64,000 nucleotides of DNA, taken from contig JAPZUD010000001.1 in NCBI GenBank assembly GCA_027533425.1, positions 744,001 through 808,000 of the forward strand, given 5' to 3'. Position 1 is the first letter of the stretch. Each line of letters starts with the position of its first letter. Source of the DNA: Beijerinckiaceae bacterium. Lineage in GTDB: Bacteria > Pseudomonadota > Alphaproteobacteria > Rhizobiales > Beijerinckiaceae. The notes under the pieces are model-generated. The model searched no databases. It worked only from the letters and a program-made list of their open reading frames with translations, and was not told the DNA's origin. A program made the translations under genes and the position numbers. Positions 56,835-64,000 of the stretch are shown in pieces.

Positions 56835-58247
56835 TTAGATCCCAGCCTCAAGTCCTTTGAAAAGAAACGTCTTTCCGCTCTTGAAATCATAGCTGGGATC
56901 TTCCCAGGCGATCATCTTGCCCGGGTTCAGCAGGCCTTGCGGATCCGCCTCCCGCTTGAAGGCAAGCTGCGTCTCGTCGGTCTGCTTCATCCCGCCTTCT
57001 TCCAGCGTGTAGCGATGCGGATTGAAGATCGGCGCCCCCATCTCCTCATGGATGGCCATGATCTCCTCCAGCCGCGCCTCGGTAGTGAACCGGACCAATG
57101 GCAGCCCGAAACACGTCACCTTGCCGTCAAACCGGACGAATTCGAGATGGCAGGGCACCTCGTCGCCGAACCGGGCATGGATCTTCTCGACCAGCTCGAC
57201 CTGGTTCGGGAAAGGATACAGCACCTGCAGATAGGTCCAGGCCGGATCGACCCGCAGCGCCCGCAGCGTCGTATGGTTCCACGAGAGTTCGAAGACCGGC
57301 GGCAGGCCCTTCTTCTCGTCCTCGCCAAGCTGGTCGGATTGCATCAGCAATTCCGCCCCCTTGAACCGCCGCATGAAGGCCAGCATCGGCTGCAGCGCGA
57401 AATCCGCGACCATGACCATGACCACATGCTTCTCGCGCGGCAGGAATTTCCGGTGCCGCATGAAGGTGTCATGCGGGGTCGGCGCCGCCACGACCCCGAG
57501 CTCCTTCAGCAGCAACCCGTCCTGCTCGCCGAGAAGATTGGCGAATTCGGTCGCCCGCCGCAGATCATCGAAGCCGATCAGCACATCCACCCAGGGATAG
57601 GCGGTCGCCAGCGGCACCTCGCATTCGGTGATGATGCCATTGGTACCATAGGCATGCGCCACCTTGAGCAGATCATCGCCGGACAGGTCGAGGACGCGCG
57701 GGCTGGCCTCCATCGTCACAACCTTCAGGCGGATGATGTTGCCGTAATCCCGCAACCCGCCCCAGCGGATCGAGCCCACGCCCCCCGAGCCCCCGGCAAT
57801 GAAGCCGCCGAGCGTGGCCGTATGGTACGTGGAGGGGTGAAGCCGCAATTCCTGGCCGGACTGCGACCGCGTCTCATGGTCGATTTCCGACAGGATGGCC
57901 CCCGGCTCCGTGACCACCCGCCCGGGCCCGATCGACCTGACGGCCTTCATCGCCGAGAGATCGAGCACGACACCCCCGGAAAGCGGCATGGCCTGGCCGT
58001 AATTGCCGGTTCCCGTTCCCCGCGGCGTGACCGGAATGCCGAGGCGATGACATTCCGACAGGACAGCAATCAGCTCATCCTGATTGGCCGGCTGGACGAT
58101 GATATCCCCGACCACGGCATCGAGCTGGCGCTTGAGGGGTGGCGAGTACCAATAGAAATCCCGGCTCTTCTGCTTCAGAATAGCCGGATTCTCGTCAACC
58201 CGGATGGCGCCGAGCCGGGACTTGAGTGTGGCGATGTCATAACGCAT
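56835..58247 (-). CDS. FAD-linked oxidase, copy 2
   Basis: The 470-residue flavoprotein resembles copy 1 at 52935 along its length: KQKSRDFYWYSPPLKRQLDAVVGDIIVQP, GNYGQAMPLSGGVVLDLSAM, HPSTYHTATLGGFIAGGSGGVGS and the terminal DPQGLLNPGKM. FAD is expected to bind through the HPSTYH-GGFIAGGSG region. The partner oxidoreductase follows. No membrane segment or signal peptide is seen, so it acts in the cytoplasm. ATG 58247 lies 21 bases after the amidohydrolase stop. Confidence 0.9.
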   Translation of the reverse strand: MRYDIATLKSRLGAIRVDENPAILKQKSRDFYWYSPPLKRQLDAVVGDIIVQPANQDELIAVLSECHRLGIPVTPRGTGTGNYGQAMPLSGGVVLDLSAMKAVRSIGPGRVVTEPGAILSEIDHETRSQSGQELRLHPSTYHTATLGGFIAGGSGGVGSIRWGGLRDYGNIIRLKVVTMEASPRVLDLSGDDLLKVAHAYGTNGIITECEVPLATAYPWVDVLIGFDDLRRATEFANLLGEQDGLLLKELGVVAAPTPHDTFMRHRKFLPREKHVVMVMVADFALQPMLAFMRRFKGAELLMQSDQLGEDEKKGLPPVFELSWNHTTLRALRVDPAWTYLQVLYPFPNQVELVEKIHARFGDEVPCHLEFVRFDGKVTCFGLPLVRFTTEARLEEIMAIHEEMGAPIFNPHRYTLEEGGMKQTDETQLAFKREADPQGLLNPGKMIAWEDPSYDFKSGKTFLFKGLEAGI

Positions 58248-58268
58248 GGCAGTTCCTTTGCCGGTCGG

Positions 58269-59591
58269 TCAGGCCGAGAGGGAATCGAGGTCGGAATAGG
58301 CGGGCGGTCTCTCGGTCAGAAGCCGGCCATTCCGGATGACGCGCCTGTCCGCCTGCGGCCGGCAGAGCCACTCGTTCAGCGTTCGCGCCTCGAAGAGGAC
58401 CAGGTCCGCTGCCTGCCCCTCTGCAAGGACACCCGCACCGTCGAGACGCATCTGCGCCGCCGGTCGCGTGGTGACAGCCTCCAGCCAGGGCCGGGCTGCA
58501 TGATCGAAATGCAGGATGCGGGTCGCTTCCCGGAAGACCTCGACAGGATCCAGATCACCATAGGCGTAGAAGGGATCGCGCGTGTTGTCAGACGAAACCA
58601 TGGTCGAGACACCTGCTGCATCCAGTTCATGCAGGGGGGCCACACCACGCCAGCGCGGCGTGCGGCCTGATTGCCTGTCCTGCAGGTAGAGATTGCACAT
58701 CGGCAAGGAGACCACGTTCAGGCCGGCTTCGGCGAGCTTCCCGATGACCCGCGCGCGCTCTCCGTCCTCCATCAGGGCCAGCGAGCAGCAATGCCCGGCC
58801 AGCGCCCGGCCCGTAAAGCGATGGCGGATCAGGGCATCCGCAATCCGCTCGAGGCTACGGGCATCGGCCGAGTCGCTTTCATCGACATGAAAATCGAGAT
58901 CGAACCCCTCGGCCTTTGCCACCTCGATCATCCGGTCGAGCGCGGCATCAAGCCTTGCATCCGGCTTCTCGCCCAGGAAGGTCACGGCCCCGAGAATCCC
59001 GCCATATCGCCGCAACTGGCGGATGACCAGATCGAACTCGTCCGGCAGATCGATGACGGACACGACCGGCATGAGGCAGACCGCCTGCAGCGCGATACGG
59101 TCGCGCCACTCAGCGCGGACCTCATCGAAGACCGGCCAGGAAATGCCGATCTGCTTGCCGATGGAATCGAGATGGGTGCGGATCGCTCCCGTCCCGTGGG
59201 CATAGGCCGCCCGCAAGGCAAAGGTCATTCGCGCGCACACATCCTCGGCATCCCAGCGGGCCTCGCGGTCCCGGCCCACCGTCTCGCGCGCCCCGAAAAA
59301 GGTACCATCGGGGTTTGGCGATCGGGCAAGGATATGCCCCTTGTCGAGATGCGTGTGAATGTCGACAAAAAGCGGCATGGCAAGACGCCGCCCGGCATCG
59401 ACGAGCTGACGCCCGTCCTCGGGAGCCCGCCCGTCGACAATGCGTGCGATCTTCCCTCCACGGATCAACAAGGAACAGGCCTTGAGCCGGTCATCCGGCG
59501 CTTCCTTCCCCCCGGCACGAACCAGGCATTCCGGCACGGACAGGTTGTCGAGCCAGAATTCATCCGCCCTTGGCGGCCATTGAAATGTCAC
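58269..59591 (-). CDS. Cytosine-deaminase-like amidohydrolase
   Basis: The 440-residue TIM-barrel enzyme carries cytosine-deaminase/AtzC-type motifs: LPLFVDIHTHLDKGHIL (HxH), ALAAAYAHGTGAIRTHLDS-like stretch, DLDFHVDESDSADARSL (His), RALAGHCCSLAL (His) and MVSSDNTRDPFYAYGDLDPVEVFREATRI (catalytic Asp). It deaminates or hydrolyses an N-heterocycle, exact substrate unknown. GTG 59591 (MTFQWPPRADEFW) was chosen; the frame remains open upstream to ATG 59702 through a 13-base repeat, but the added sequence is not amidohydrolase-like. Confidence 0.88.
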   Translation of the reverse strand: MTFQWPPRADEFWLDNLSVPECLVRAGGKEAPDDRLKACSLLIRGGKIARIVDGRAPEDGRQLVDAGRRLAMPLFVDIHTHLDKGHILARSPNPDGTFFGARETVGRDREARWDAEDVCARMTFALRAAYAHGTGAIRTHLDSIGKQIGISWPVFDEVRAEWRDRIALQAVCLMPVVSVIDLPDEFDLVIRQLRRYGGILGAVTFLGEKPDARLDAALDRMIEVAKAEGFDLDFHVDESDSADARSLERIADALIRHRFTGRALAGHCCSLALMEDGERARVIGKLAEAGLNVVSLPMCNLYLQDRQSGRTPRWRGVAPLHELDAAGVSTMVSSDNTRDPFYAYGDLDPVEVFREATRILHFDHAARPWLEAVTTRPAAQMRLDGAGVLAEGQAADLVLFEARTLNEWLCRPQADRRVIRNGRLLTERPPAYSDLDSLSA

Positions 59592-59667
59592 GTCAGCACC
59601 CCAGCCCTCAATTGACCTTGCCAGCCTAGCAAAGGCGATTCCAGATCCGGAGGATATAGCGCATCGA

Positions 59668-59700
59668 CCAGTCCAGAGAACCAGTCCAGAGAACCAGTCC
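59668..59700. repeat. 13-base tandem repeat, 2.5 copies
   Basis: CCAGTCCAGAGAA occurs twice in full (59668-59680 and 59681-59693) and then as CCAGTCC. It lies 77 bases upstream of the amidohydrolase GTG. The unit length is not a multiple of three. Confidence 0.9.
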
Positions 59701-59991
59701 ATGAAGGCGCCGACCGCAGGCCGGCCCTGAGCCTCGTTTCAATTGGTCAAACAGCGTCGTACCCTCGGCAAATTGCCGGAATCACGGAATTGCGGACTGA
59801 TACACAATCACGATTGATCTCTGCCGCAGCAGGGAGATGCCAGGGAGCAGCTGGCAAAGCCAAGCGTCGACGGAGCGCAGCGTGACAATTCCTGCCGGAA
59901 ACGCAGGAGGCCGCATCACCGCCAGCCCGAGGAACCGGACCGTGCCGACTTAGTCGCACAAGACCGCGACGGCGTCAAGGACAAAAATCCT

Positions 59992-60020
59992 TTGACAGGT
60001 ATTTTTTCTTTTTCTATTCC
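59992..60020 (+). promoter_or_regulatory. Candidate promoter of the RidA-family gene
   Basis: A perfect TTGACA (59992-59997) is followed 17 bases later by TATTCC (60015-60020), within an AT-rich island. The start codon would be about 130 bases downstream. Confidence 0.4.
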
Positions 60021-60156
60021 TTGTCTCGCATCCGAAGCCGCTCCCGCCTCGCCAACCGCTCCGTCCCGTGGCATGACCTGCGTCTCTTGGCCCGATCATT
60101 TCTCTCCCGATCCGCGCGACTCGCCGGGAGTGACCCTACCAAGCACGGAAGCCGCC

Positions 60157-60543
60157 ATGAACCGCATCCCAGTCAATCCGCCCTCCATCCGCGAGCCCTT
60201 TGCCCGTTACAGCCATGGCCTGCTGGTCGAAGCCCCGCAGCGCATGCTTTTCGCCTCGGGGCAGTTGGGGATCGGACCTGATGATGCGATCCCTGAGGAT
60301 GTCGAAGCGCAGGCAGTTCTCTGTTTCGAGAATATCCGGGCCATTCTCGCTGCCGCAGCGATGGATTTCTCGCATGTTGTCCGCTTTACGGGATTTGTCA
60401 CGGACAGGGCGCATTTTCCCGTTTATGGAGCCGTCAGAAGCCGCTATGTGAGCGGCAACGCCTATGCTTCGACGCTCGTCATCGTCTCCGGCTTCACGCG
60501 GCCTGAATTCAAGGTCGAAGTCGAGGTGACAGCCATCGCCTGA
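60157..60543 (+). CDS. RidA-family protein, lacking the usual catalytic Arg
   Basis: The 128-residue YjgF/YER057c/UK114-family protein has [52 protein letters not shown] and the terminal [12 protein letters not shown]. RidA proper needs an Arg in a PARS-type motif to hydrolyse 2-iminoacids; here the aligned stretch reads YAST, so it belongs to another Rid subgroup. The family handles enamines/imines, which FAD oxidases and deaminases can produce. ATG 60157 was preferred to starts in the long open leader. rimO follows after 14 bases. Confidence 0.87.
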   Translation: MNRIPVNPPSIREPFARYSHGLLVEAPQRMLFASGQLGIGPDDAIPEDVEAQAVLCFENIRAILAAAAMDFSHVVRFTGFVTDRAHFPVYGAVRSRYVSGNAYASTLVIVSGFTRPEFKVEVEVTAIA

Positions 60544-60557
60544 CCATCCGGATCCCG

Positions 60558-61880
60558 ATGCCCGAAACCACTGCCCCCAAGATCTCCTTCGTCTCGCTTG
60601 GCTGCCCCAAGGCCCTCGTTGACAGCGAGCGCATCATCACGAGGCTCCGGGCAGAGGGCTATGAGCTGACCAAGACGCATGCCGGGGCGGATCTCGTCAT
60701 CGTCAATACCTGCGGCTTTCTCGACAGTGCCAAGGCCGAGAGCCTCGAGGCAATCGGCAAGGGCCTGTCGGAGAATGGCAAGGTCATCGTGACTGGCTGC
60801 ATGGGCGCGGAGCCGGAGCAGATCCGCGAGACATTTCCGGGCGTTGCGGCGATTACCGGCCCGCAGGCCTACGAAAGCGTGATGCAGGCCGTGCATGATG
60901 TCGTGCCCCCGCAGCACAACCCCTTCCTGGATCTCGTCCCCGAACAGGGCATCCGGCTGACGCCGCGCCATTTCGCCTATCTGAAGATTTCGGAAGGCTG
61001 CAACAACCGCTGCACCTTCTGCATCATCCCCAAGCTGCGCGGCGATCTCGTTTCCCGCCCGCTGGCCGACGTGATGCGTGAGGCCGAGAAGCTGGTGAAG
61101 GCCGGCGTGAAGGAAATCCTCGTCATCAGCCAGGATACCAGCGCCTACGGAATTGACCTGAAATATGCGCCAAGCCTCTGGCAGGACACGGAATATCGGA
61201 CCCGTTTTCTGGACTTGGCCAAGGCGCTGTCAACGCTCGGCGTCTGGGTGCGGATGCACTATGTCTATCCCTATCCGCATGTCGACGAGGTCATTCCGCT
61301 TATGGCGGAGGGGCTGATCCTGCCCTATCTCGACATTCCGTTCCAGCATTCCGCACCGAATGTCCTGAAGGCCATGCGCCGGCCGGCCCATCAGGAAAAG
61401 ACATTGGCCCGCATCGAGAAATGGCGCGAGATCTGCCCGGATCTGGCCATCCGTTCGACCTTCATTGTCGGCTTCCCCGGGGAGACCGAGGAGGATTTCG
61501 AGGATCTTCTGGCCTTCCTGACCCGGGCGAAACTCGAGCGGGTGGGCGCGTTCAAGTATGAACCGGTCCGGGGAGCGACAGCCAATGATCTGGGCCTTCC
61601 CATGATCGAGCCGGATGTCCAGCAGCGGCGCTATGACCGGTTCATGGCCCACCAGCAGCCGATCTCGGCGAAACTGCTCCAGCGACGTGTCGGCAGGCGG
61701 ATCAAGGTAATCATCGACGAGGTCGGCCCCAGCGTGGCGCGCGGCCGCTCGCAATGGGATGCGCCGGATATCGATGGTGCCGTCTACGTTTCCGCGCGAC
61801 GGCCGCTGCGCCCGGGCGAGATCGTGACGGTGAAGATCGAGCGCGCCGATGCCTATGACCTCCACGGGGTCGCGACGTGA
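60558..61880 (+). CDS. rimO: Ribosomal protein S12 methylthiotransferase RimO
   Basis: RimO methylthiolates an Asp of ribosomal protein S12. The 440 residues show the N-terminal UPF0004 domain ([35 protein letters not shown]), the radical-SAM motif [14 protein letters not shown] and a TRAM domain ending [16 protein letters not shown]. The cluster Cys are in place. ATG 60558 fits the family start. The next gene begins at GTGA over its stop. Confidence 0.96.
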   Translation: MPETTAPKISFVSLGCPKALVDSERIITRLRAEGYELTKTHAGADLVIVNTCGFLDSAKAESLEAIGKGLSENGKVIVTGCMGAEPEQIRETFPGVAAITGPQAYESVMQAVHDVVPPQHNPFLDLVPEQGIRLTPRHFAYLKISEGCNNRCTFCIIPKLRGDLVSRPLADVMREAEKLVKAGVKEILVISQDTSAYGIDLKYAPSLWQDTEYRTRFLDLAKALSTLGVWVRMHYVYPYPHVDEVIPLMAEGLILPYLDIPFQHSAPNVLKAMRRPAHQEKTLARIEKWREICPDLAIRSTFIVGFPGETEEDFEDLLAFLTRAKLERVGAFKYEPVRGATANDLGLPMIEPDVQQRRYDRFMAHQQPISAKLLQRRVGRRIKVIIDEVGPSVARGRSQWDAPDIDGAVYVSARRPLRPGEIVTVKIERADAYDLHGVAT

Positions 61881-62797
61881 CAGCCGGCCACGGGGCGGGC
61901 GATGCCGCCCGCCTGCGTCCGGAATGGGTGCTGCTGGCTCTCCTCACCGCAGGCTTCTTCTGGGGCCTCGGCTTTCCGCTGATGAAGATGGTCAGCGCGG
62001 ATTTCTCCGCCGTGGCCCTCGCCTCGTTGCGCGGCGTGCTTGGCGGTTCCACGCTCGTGCTGTGGTTCCTCCTGATGCGTCAGGGCATCGTGCCGCGCAG
62101 CCATCAGGAAGCGCTAGACTGGCTGGTCCTCGGCGCGTTGAACGGGTGGATCCCGAATGTCCTGACCGCCTTCGCCACCCAGTCCCTGCCCGGTGGCCAG
62201 GCCGCGATGATCCAGGCCTGTGGACCGCTGATCACGGCGCTGATGGCCAGCCGGATGTTCTCCGATGAACGGCTGACACCATGGCGCCTGGCCGGCATCC
62301 TGATCGGGTTTGCCGGCGTCGGGTTGCTCATCGGCCCGCGGCTTGCGGGCAGCGGCGGCACGCCGGCGGCCGCACTGGCGATGCTCGGCGTGGCCTGCTG
62401 CTATGCCTCCGGCAATGTCTATGTCCGCCGGCTGCCGGTGGCGGATCCGCGCCGTCTGGCGCTCGGCCAGCAGGTCATCTCCGGCATCGCCGCCACGCTG
62501 ATCGCGCTGGTGCTTGTGGGCCCCGCAGGCTATGCGCCTTTCGCGCAGCACGCGGCTCCTGTTCTCGCACTCGGCATCCTCTGCACAGCCGTGCCGATCG
62601 TGATCTTCATGTATATCCTGCGCGCCGCCGGCCCCACCAAGGCGGCACTGACCGGCTACATCATGCCGGTCTGGGCGGTGACCTTGTCGGCATTGCTGCT
62701 GGGTGAAGCGATCGGCCTGCGCGAGGCCGTGGCCGGGATCATCATCCTCGCCGGGGTTGCCATCGTGACGCGGTCACGCAGCAAACCGGCCGCCTGA
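61877..62797 (+). CDS. EamA/DMT-family permease
   Basis: The 306-residue inner-membrane protein has about ten helices in two EamA repeats: [31 protein letters not shown] and, in the second, [25 protein letters not shown] with the closing [27 protein letters not shown]. It probably exports a small metabolite. The GTG start overlaps the rimO stop by 4 bases. A bidirectional terminator lies 61 bases after its stop. Confidence 0.92.
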   Translation: MTAGHGAGDAARLRPEWVLLALLTAGFFWGLGFPLMKMVSADFSAVALASLRGVLGGSTLVLWFLLMRQGIVPRSHQEALDWLVLGALNGWIPNVLTAFATQSLPGGQAAMIQACGPLITALMASRMFSDERLTPWRLAGILIGFAGVGLLIGPRLAGSGGTPAAALAMLGVACCYASGNVYVRRLPVADPRRLALGQQVISGIAATLIALVLVGPAGYAPFAQHAAPVLALGILCTAVPIVIFMYILRAAGPTKAALTGYIMPVWAVTLSALLLGEAIGLREAVAGIIILAGVAIVTRSRSKPAA

Positions 62798-62858
62798 CCG
62801 AGCCCTGTTCTTGCGCAGGCGTCAGGAAAAACCCGGTCCCGGAAAACCATATGAAGAA

Positions 62859-62883
62859 AAAGCCGGCGGGAAACGCCGGCTTT
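62859..62883. terminator. Bidirectional intrinsic terminator
   Basis: AAAGCCGGCG and CGCCGGCTTT make a 10-bp stem with a 5-base loop between two convergent genes. Read on the minus strand, the stem runs into TTTTTCTTC, a good T-tail for the BMP-family gene; on the plus strand, TTTCCTTT serves the permease. Confidence 0.85.
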
Positions 62884-62910
62884 CCTTTGCAAGGCCTTCG
62901 ATCCAGATGC

Positions 62911-63978
62911 TTATTTCGGGATCGTGCCTTCGATGCCCTGGACGTAGAAATTCATGCCGACAACCTGCTCGTCGGTCAGCCGGTCACCGCCCTTGCACTC
63001 GACGGTCTTGCCGTCCTGGGCGACGATCGGGCACATGAACGCGTCGATCTTGCCGGATTTCAGCCCGGCCTCGGTTTCCTCGGCCAGCTTCTTAACGTCC
63101 TCGGGCATGTTGACATAGGGGCCCATCTTGACCTTGCCCTTGGCGAGGCCGTCAAACACGTCCTGGCTCTGCCACTTGCCTTCGAGCACGGCACGGGTGC
63201 GCTCGACATAATAGGGCGCCCAGTCATCGATGATCGAGGTCAGGATATGGTTCGGCGCGAAACGCGTCATGTCCGAGGCCTGGCCGAAGGCCAGCTTGCC
63301 GCGGGCCGAAGCCTGCTGCAGCGGCGCCGGGCTGTCGGTATGCTGGGTGATGATATCGGCACCCTGGTCGAGCAACGCCTTGGCTGCGTCACCTTCCTTG
63401 CCCGGATCAAACCAGGCATTCGCCCAGGCGATCTTGATCTTGACGTTCGGATTGACCGACTTCGCCCCGAGATAGAAGGCGTTGATGCCGGCAATGACTT
63501 CCGGAATCGGCATCGCGCCGACATAGCCGAGCGTGTTCGTCTTCGTCATCTTGCCGGCAATCTTGCCGATGATGAAACGGCCCTCATGGAACTTGGCGGA
63601 ATAGGTGGCAACGTTCTTGTCGCGCTTGAAACCGGTGGCATGCTCGAACATCACGTTCGGATATTTCTTCGCCACCTTGAGCGTCGGTTCCATATAGCCG
63701 AACGACGTGGTGAAGATCAGCTTGTGGCCGGTGCGGGCCAGTTGCTCGATCGAACGCTCGCTGTCGGCTTCCGGCACGCTCTCGATAAAGGTGGTCTCGA
63801 CCCGGCCCGGAAAGGCCTTCTCGATCGCCTTCCGCCCTTCATCATGCTGGTAGGACCAGCCGAAATCGCCCACTGGCCCGACATAGATGAAGCCGACCTT
63901 CAGCTTTTCCTGCGCAGCCGCCGGCGCGGCAACGCCCAGCGACAGCGCCACAGCCGCCAAAAACCCTGTTCTCGACAT
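62911..63978 (-). CDS. BMP-family (PnrA-like) ABC transporter substrate-binding protein
   Basis: The 355-residue protein has a signal peptide (SRTGFLAAVALSLGVAAPAAAQ, cleavage near residue 23) and a BMP/Med fold: LKVGFIYVGPVGDFGWSYQHDEGRKAIEKAF, ARTGHKLIFTTSFGYMEPTL, NTLGYVGAMPIPEVIAGINAFYLGAKSVNP. No lipobox is seen, so it is probably free in the periplasm. Family proteins bind purine nucleosides. ATG 63978 was chosen over TTG 63990. Any permease genes would lie upstream, beyond the window. Confidence 0.93.
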   Translation of the reverse strand: MSRTGFLAAVALSLGVAAPAAAQEKLKVGFIYVGPVGDFGWSYQHDEGRKAIEKAFPGRVETTFIESVPEADSERSIEQLARTGHKLIFTTSFGYMEPTLKVAKKYPNVMFEHATGFKRDKNVATYSAKFHEGRFIIGKIAGKMTKTNTLGYVGAMPIPEVIAGINAFYLGAKSVNPNVKIKIAWANAWFDPGKEGDAAKALLDQGADIITQHTDSPAPLQQASARGKLAFGQASDMTRFAPNHILTSIIDDWAPYYVERTRAVLEGKWQSQDVFDGLAKGKVKMGPYVNMPEDVKKLAEETEAGLKSGKIDAFMCPIVAQDGKTVECKGGDRLTDEQVVGMNFYVQGIEGTIPK

Positions 63979-64000
63979 GACTACCCCCAAAACGCGATGC

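Larger units (their letters stand above)
59592..60156. other. Divergent gap with tandem repeat and AT-rich promoter patch
   Basis: These 565 bases separate the divergent amidohydrolase and RidA-family genes. They hold the 13-base tandem repeat (59668-59700) and a T-rich stretch with a candidate promoter near 60000. No further gene is convincing. Confidence 0.55.

Noticed and set aside
59668-59700. CRISPR-like array
   Set aside because: The units are contiguous 13-base copies with no spacers and no cas genes are nearby.

Overview
The window is chromosomal DNA from a high-GC alphaproteobacterium, most likely of the order Hyphomicrobiales (Rhizobiales). The evidence is gene order: an ftsB-like gene beside pdhA-pdhB-pdhC-lpdA with a lipoyl domain on E1 beta, a fused ispDF, and dusB-ntrB-ntrC-ntrY-ntrX-hfq-hflX in one run. 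Genus cannot be decided from what is visible. No rRNA, CRISPR array, transposase, integrase or phage gene was seen. One tRNA gene, tRNA-Ser(UGA), is present.

Bases 1-30455 are core genome. After the 3' end of a DMT permease come ftsB, the pyruvate dehydrogenase complex with an SGNH esterase and a DUF465 protein inserted, small envelope proteins (including a secreted VHL-beta-like protein), lipA and a Coq10/RatA-type protein. A short minus-strand block (cinA C-domain, ispDF) precedes dusB and two nitrogen two-component systems, NtrBC and NtrYX, then hfq and hflX. A long minus-strand set follows: mazG, an MBL hydrolase, tatD, metG, holB, tmk, a DacF-like protein, rlpA and a small exported protein.

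Bases 31234-47744, directly after tRNA-Ser, form a catabolic and uptake cluster. It holds a VOC protein, a dipeptide-type ABC importer with two binding proteins (one without a signal peptide), a DapA-family protein with a rewritten active site, a D-hydantoinase, a GntR/FCD regulator, a polar-amino-acid ABC importer, an N-carbamoyl-D-amino-acid hydrolase, a flavin reductase and a hydantoin racemase. The racemase, hydantoinase and carbamoylase make a complete route from a 5-substituted hydantoin to a D-amino acid. Two intergenic copies of GCTGTATACYA, one at each outer promoter, are candidate operators for the regulator.

After a CPA2 K+/H+ antiporter, bases 49964-60543 hold a second cluster for a nitrogenous compound. 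It has a NitT/TauT-type ABC importer, two paralogous pairs (FAD-linked oxidase plus flavodoxin-fold oxidoreductase) in opposite orientation, a creatininase-family hydrolase, a low-GC DUF5063 gene, a cytosine-deaminase-like amidohydrolase and a RidA-family protein. The window ends with rimO, an EamA permease and a BMP-family binding protein.

Taken together, two scavenging clusters for N-containing ring compounds share the window with the NtrBC/NtrYX nitrogen-sensing systems. No direct regulatory link between them was seen.
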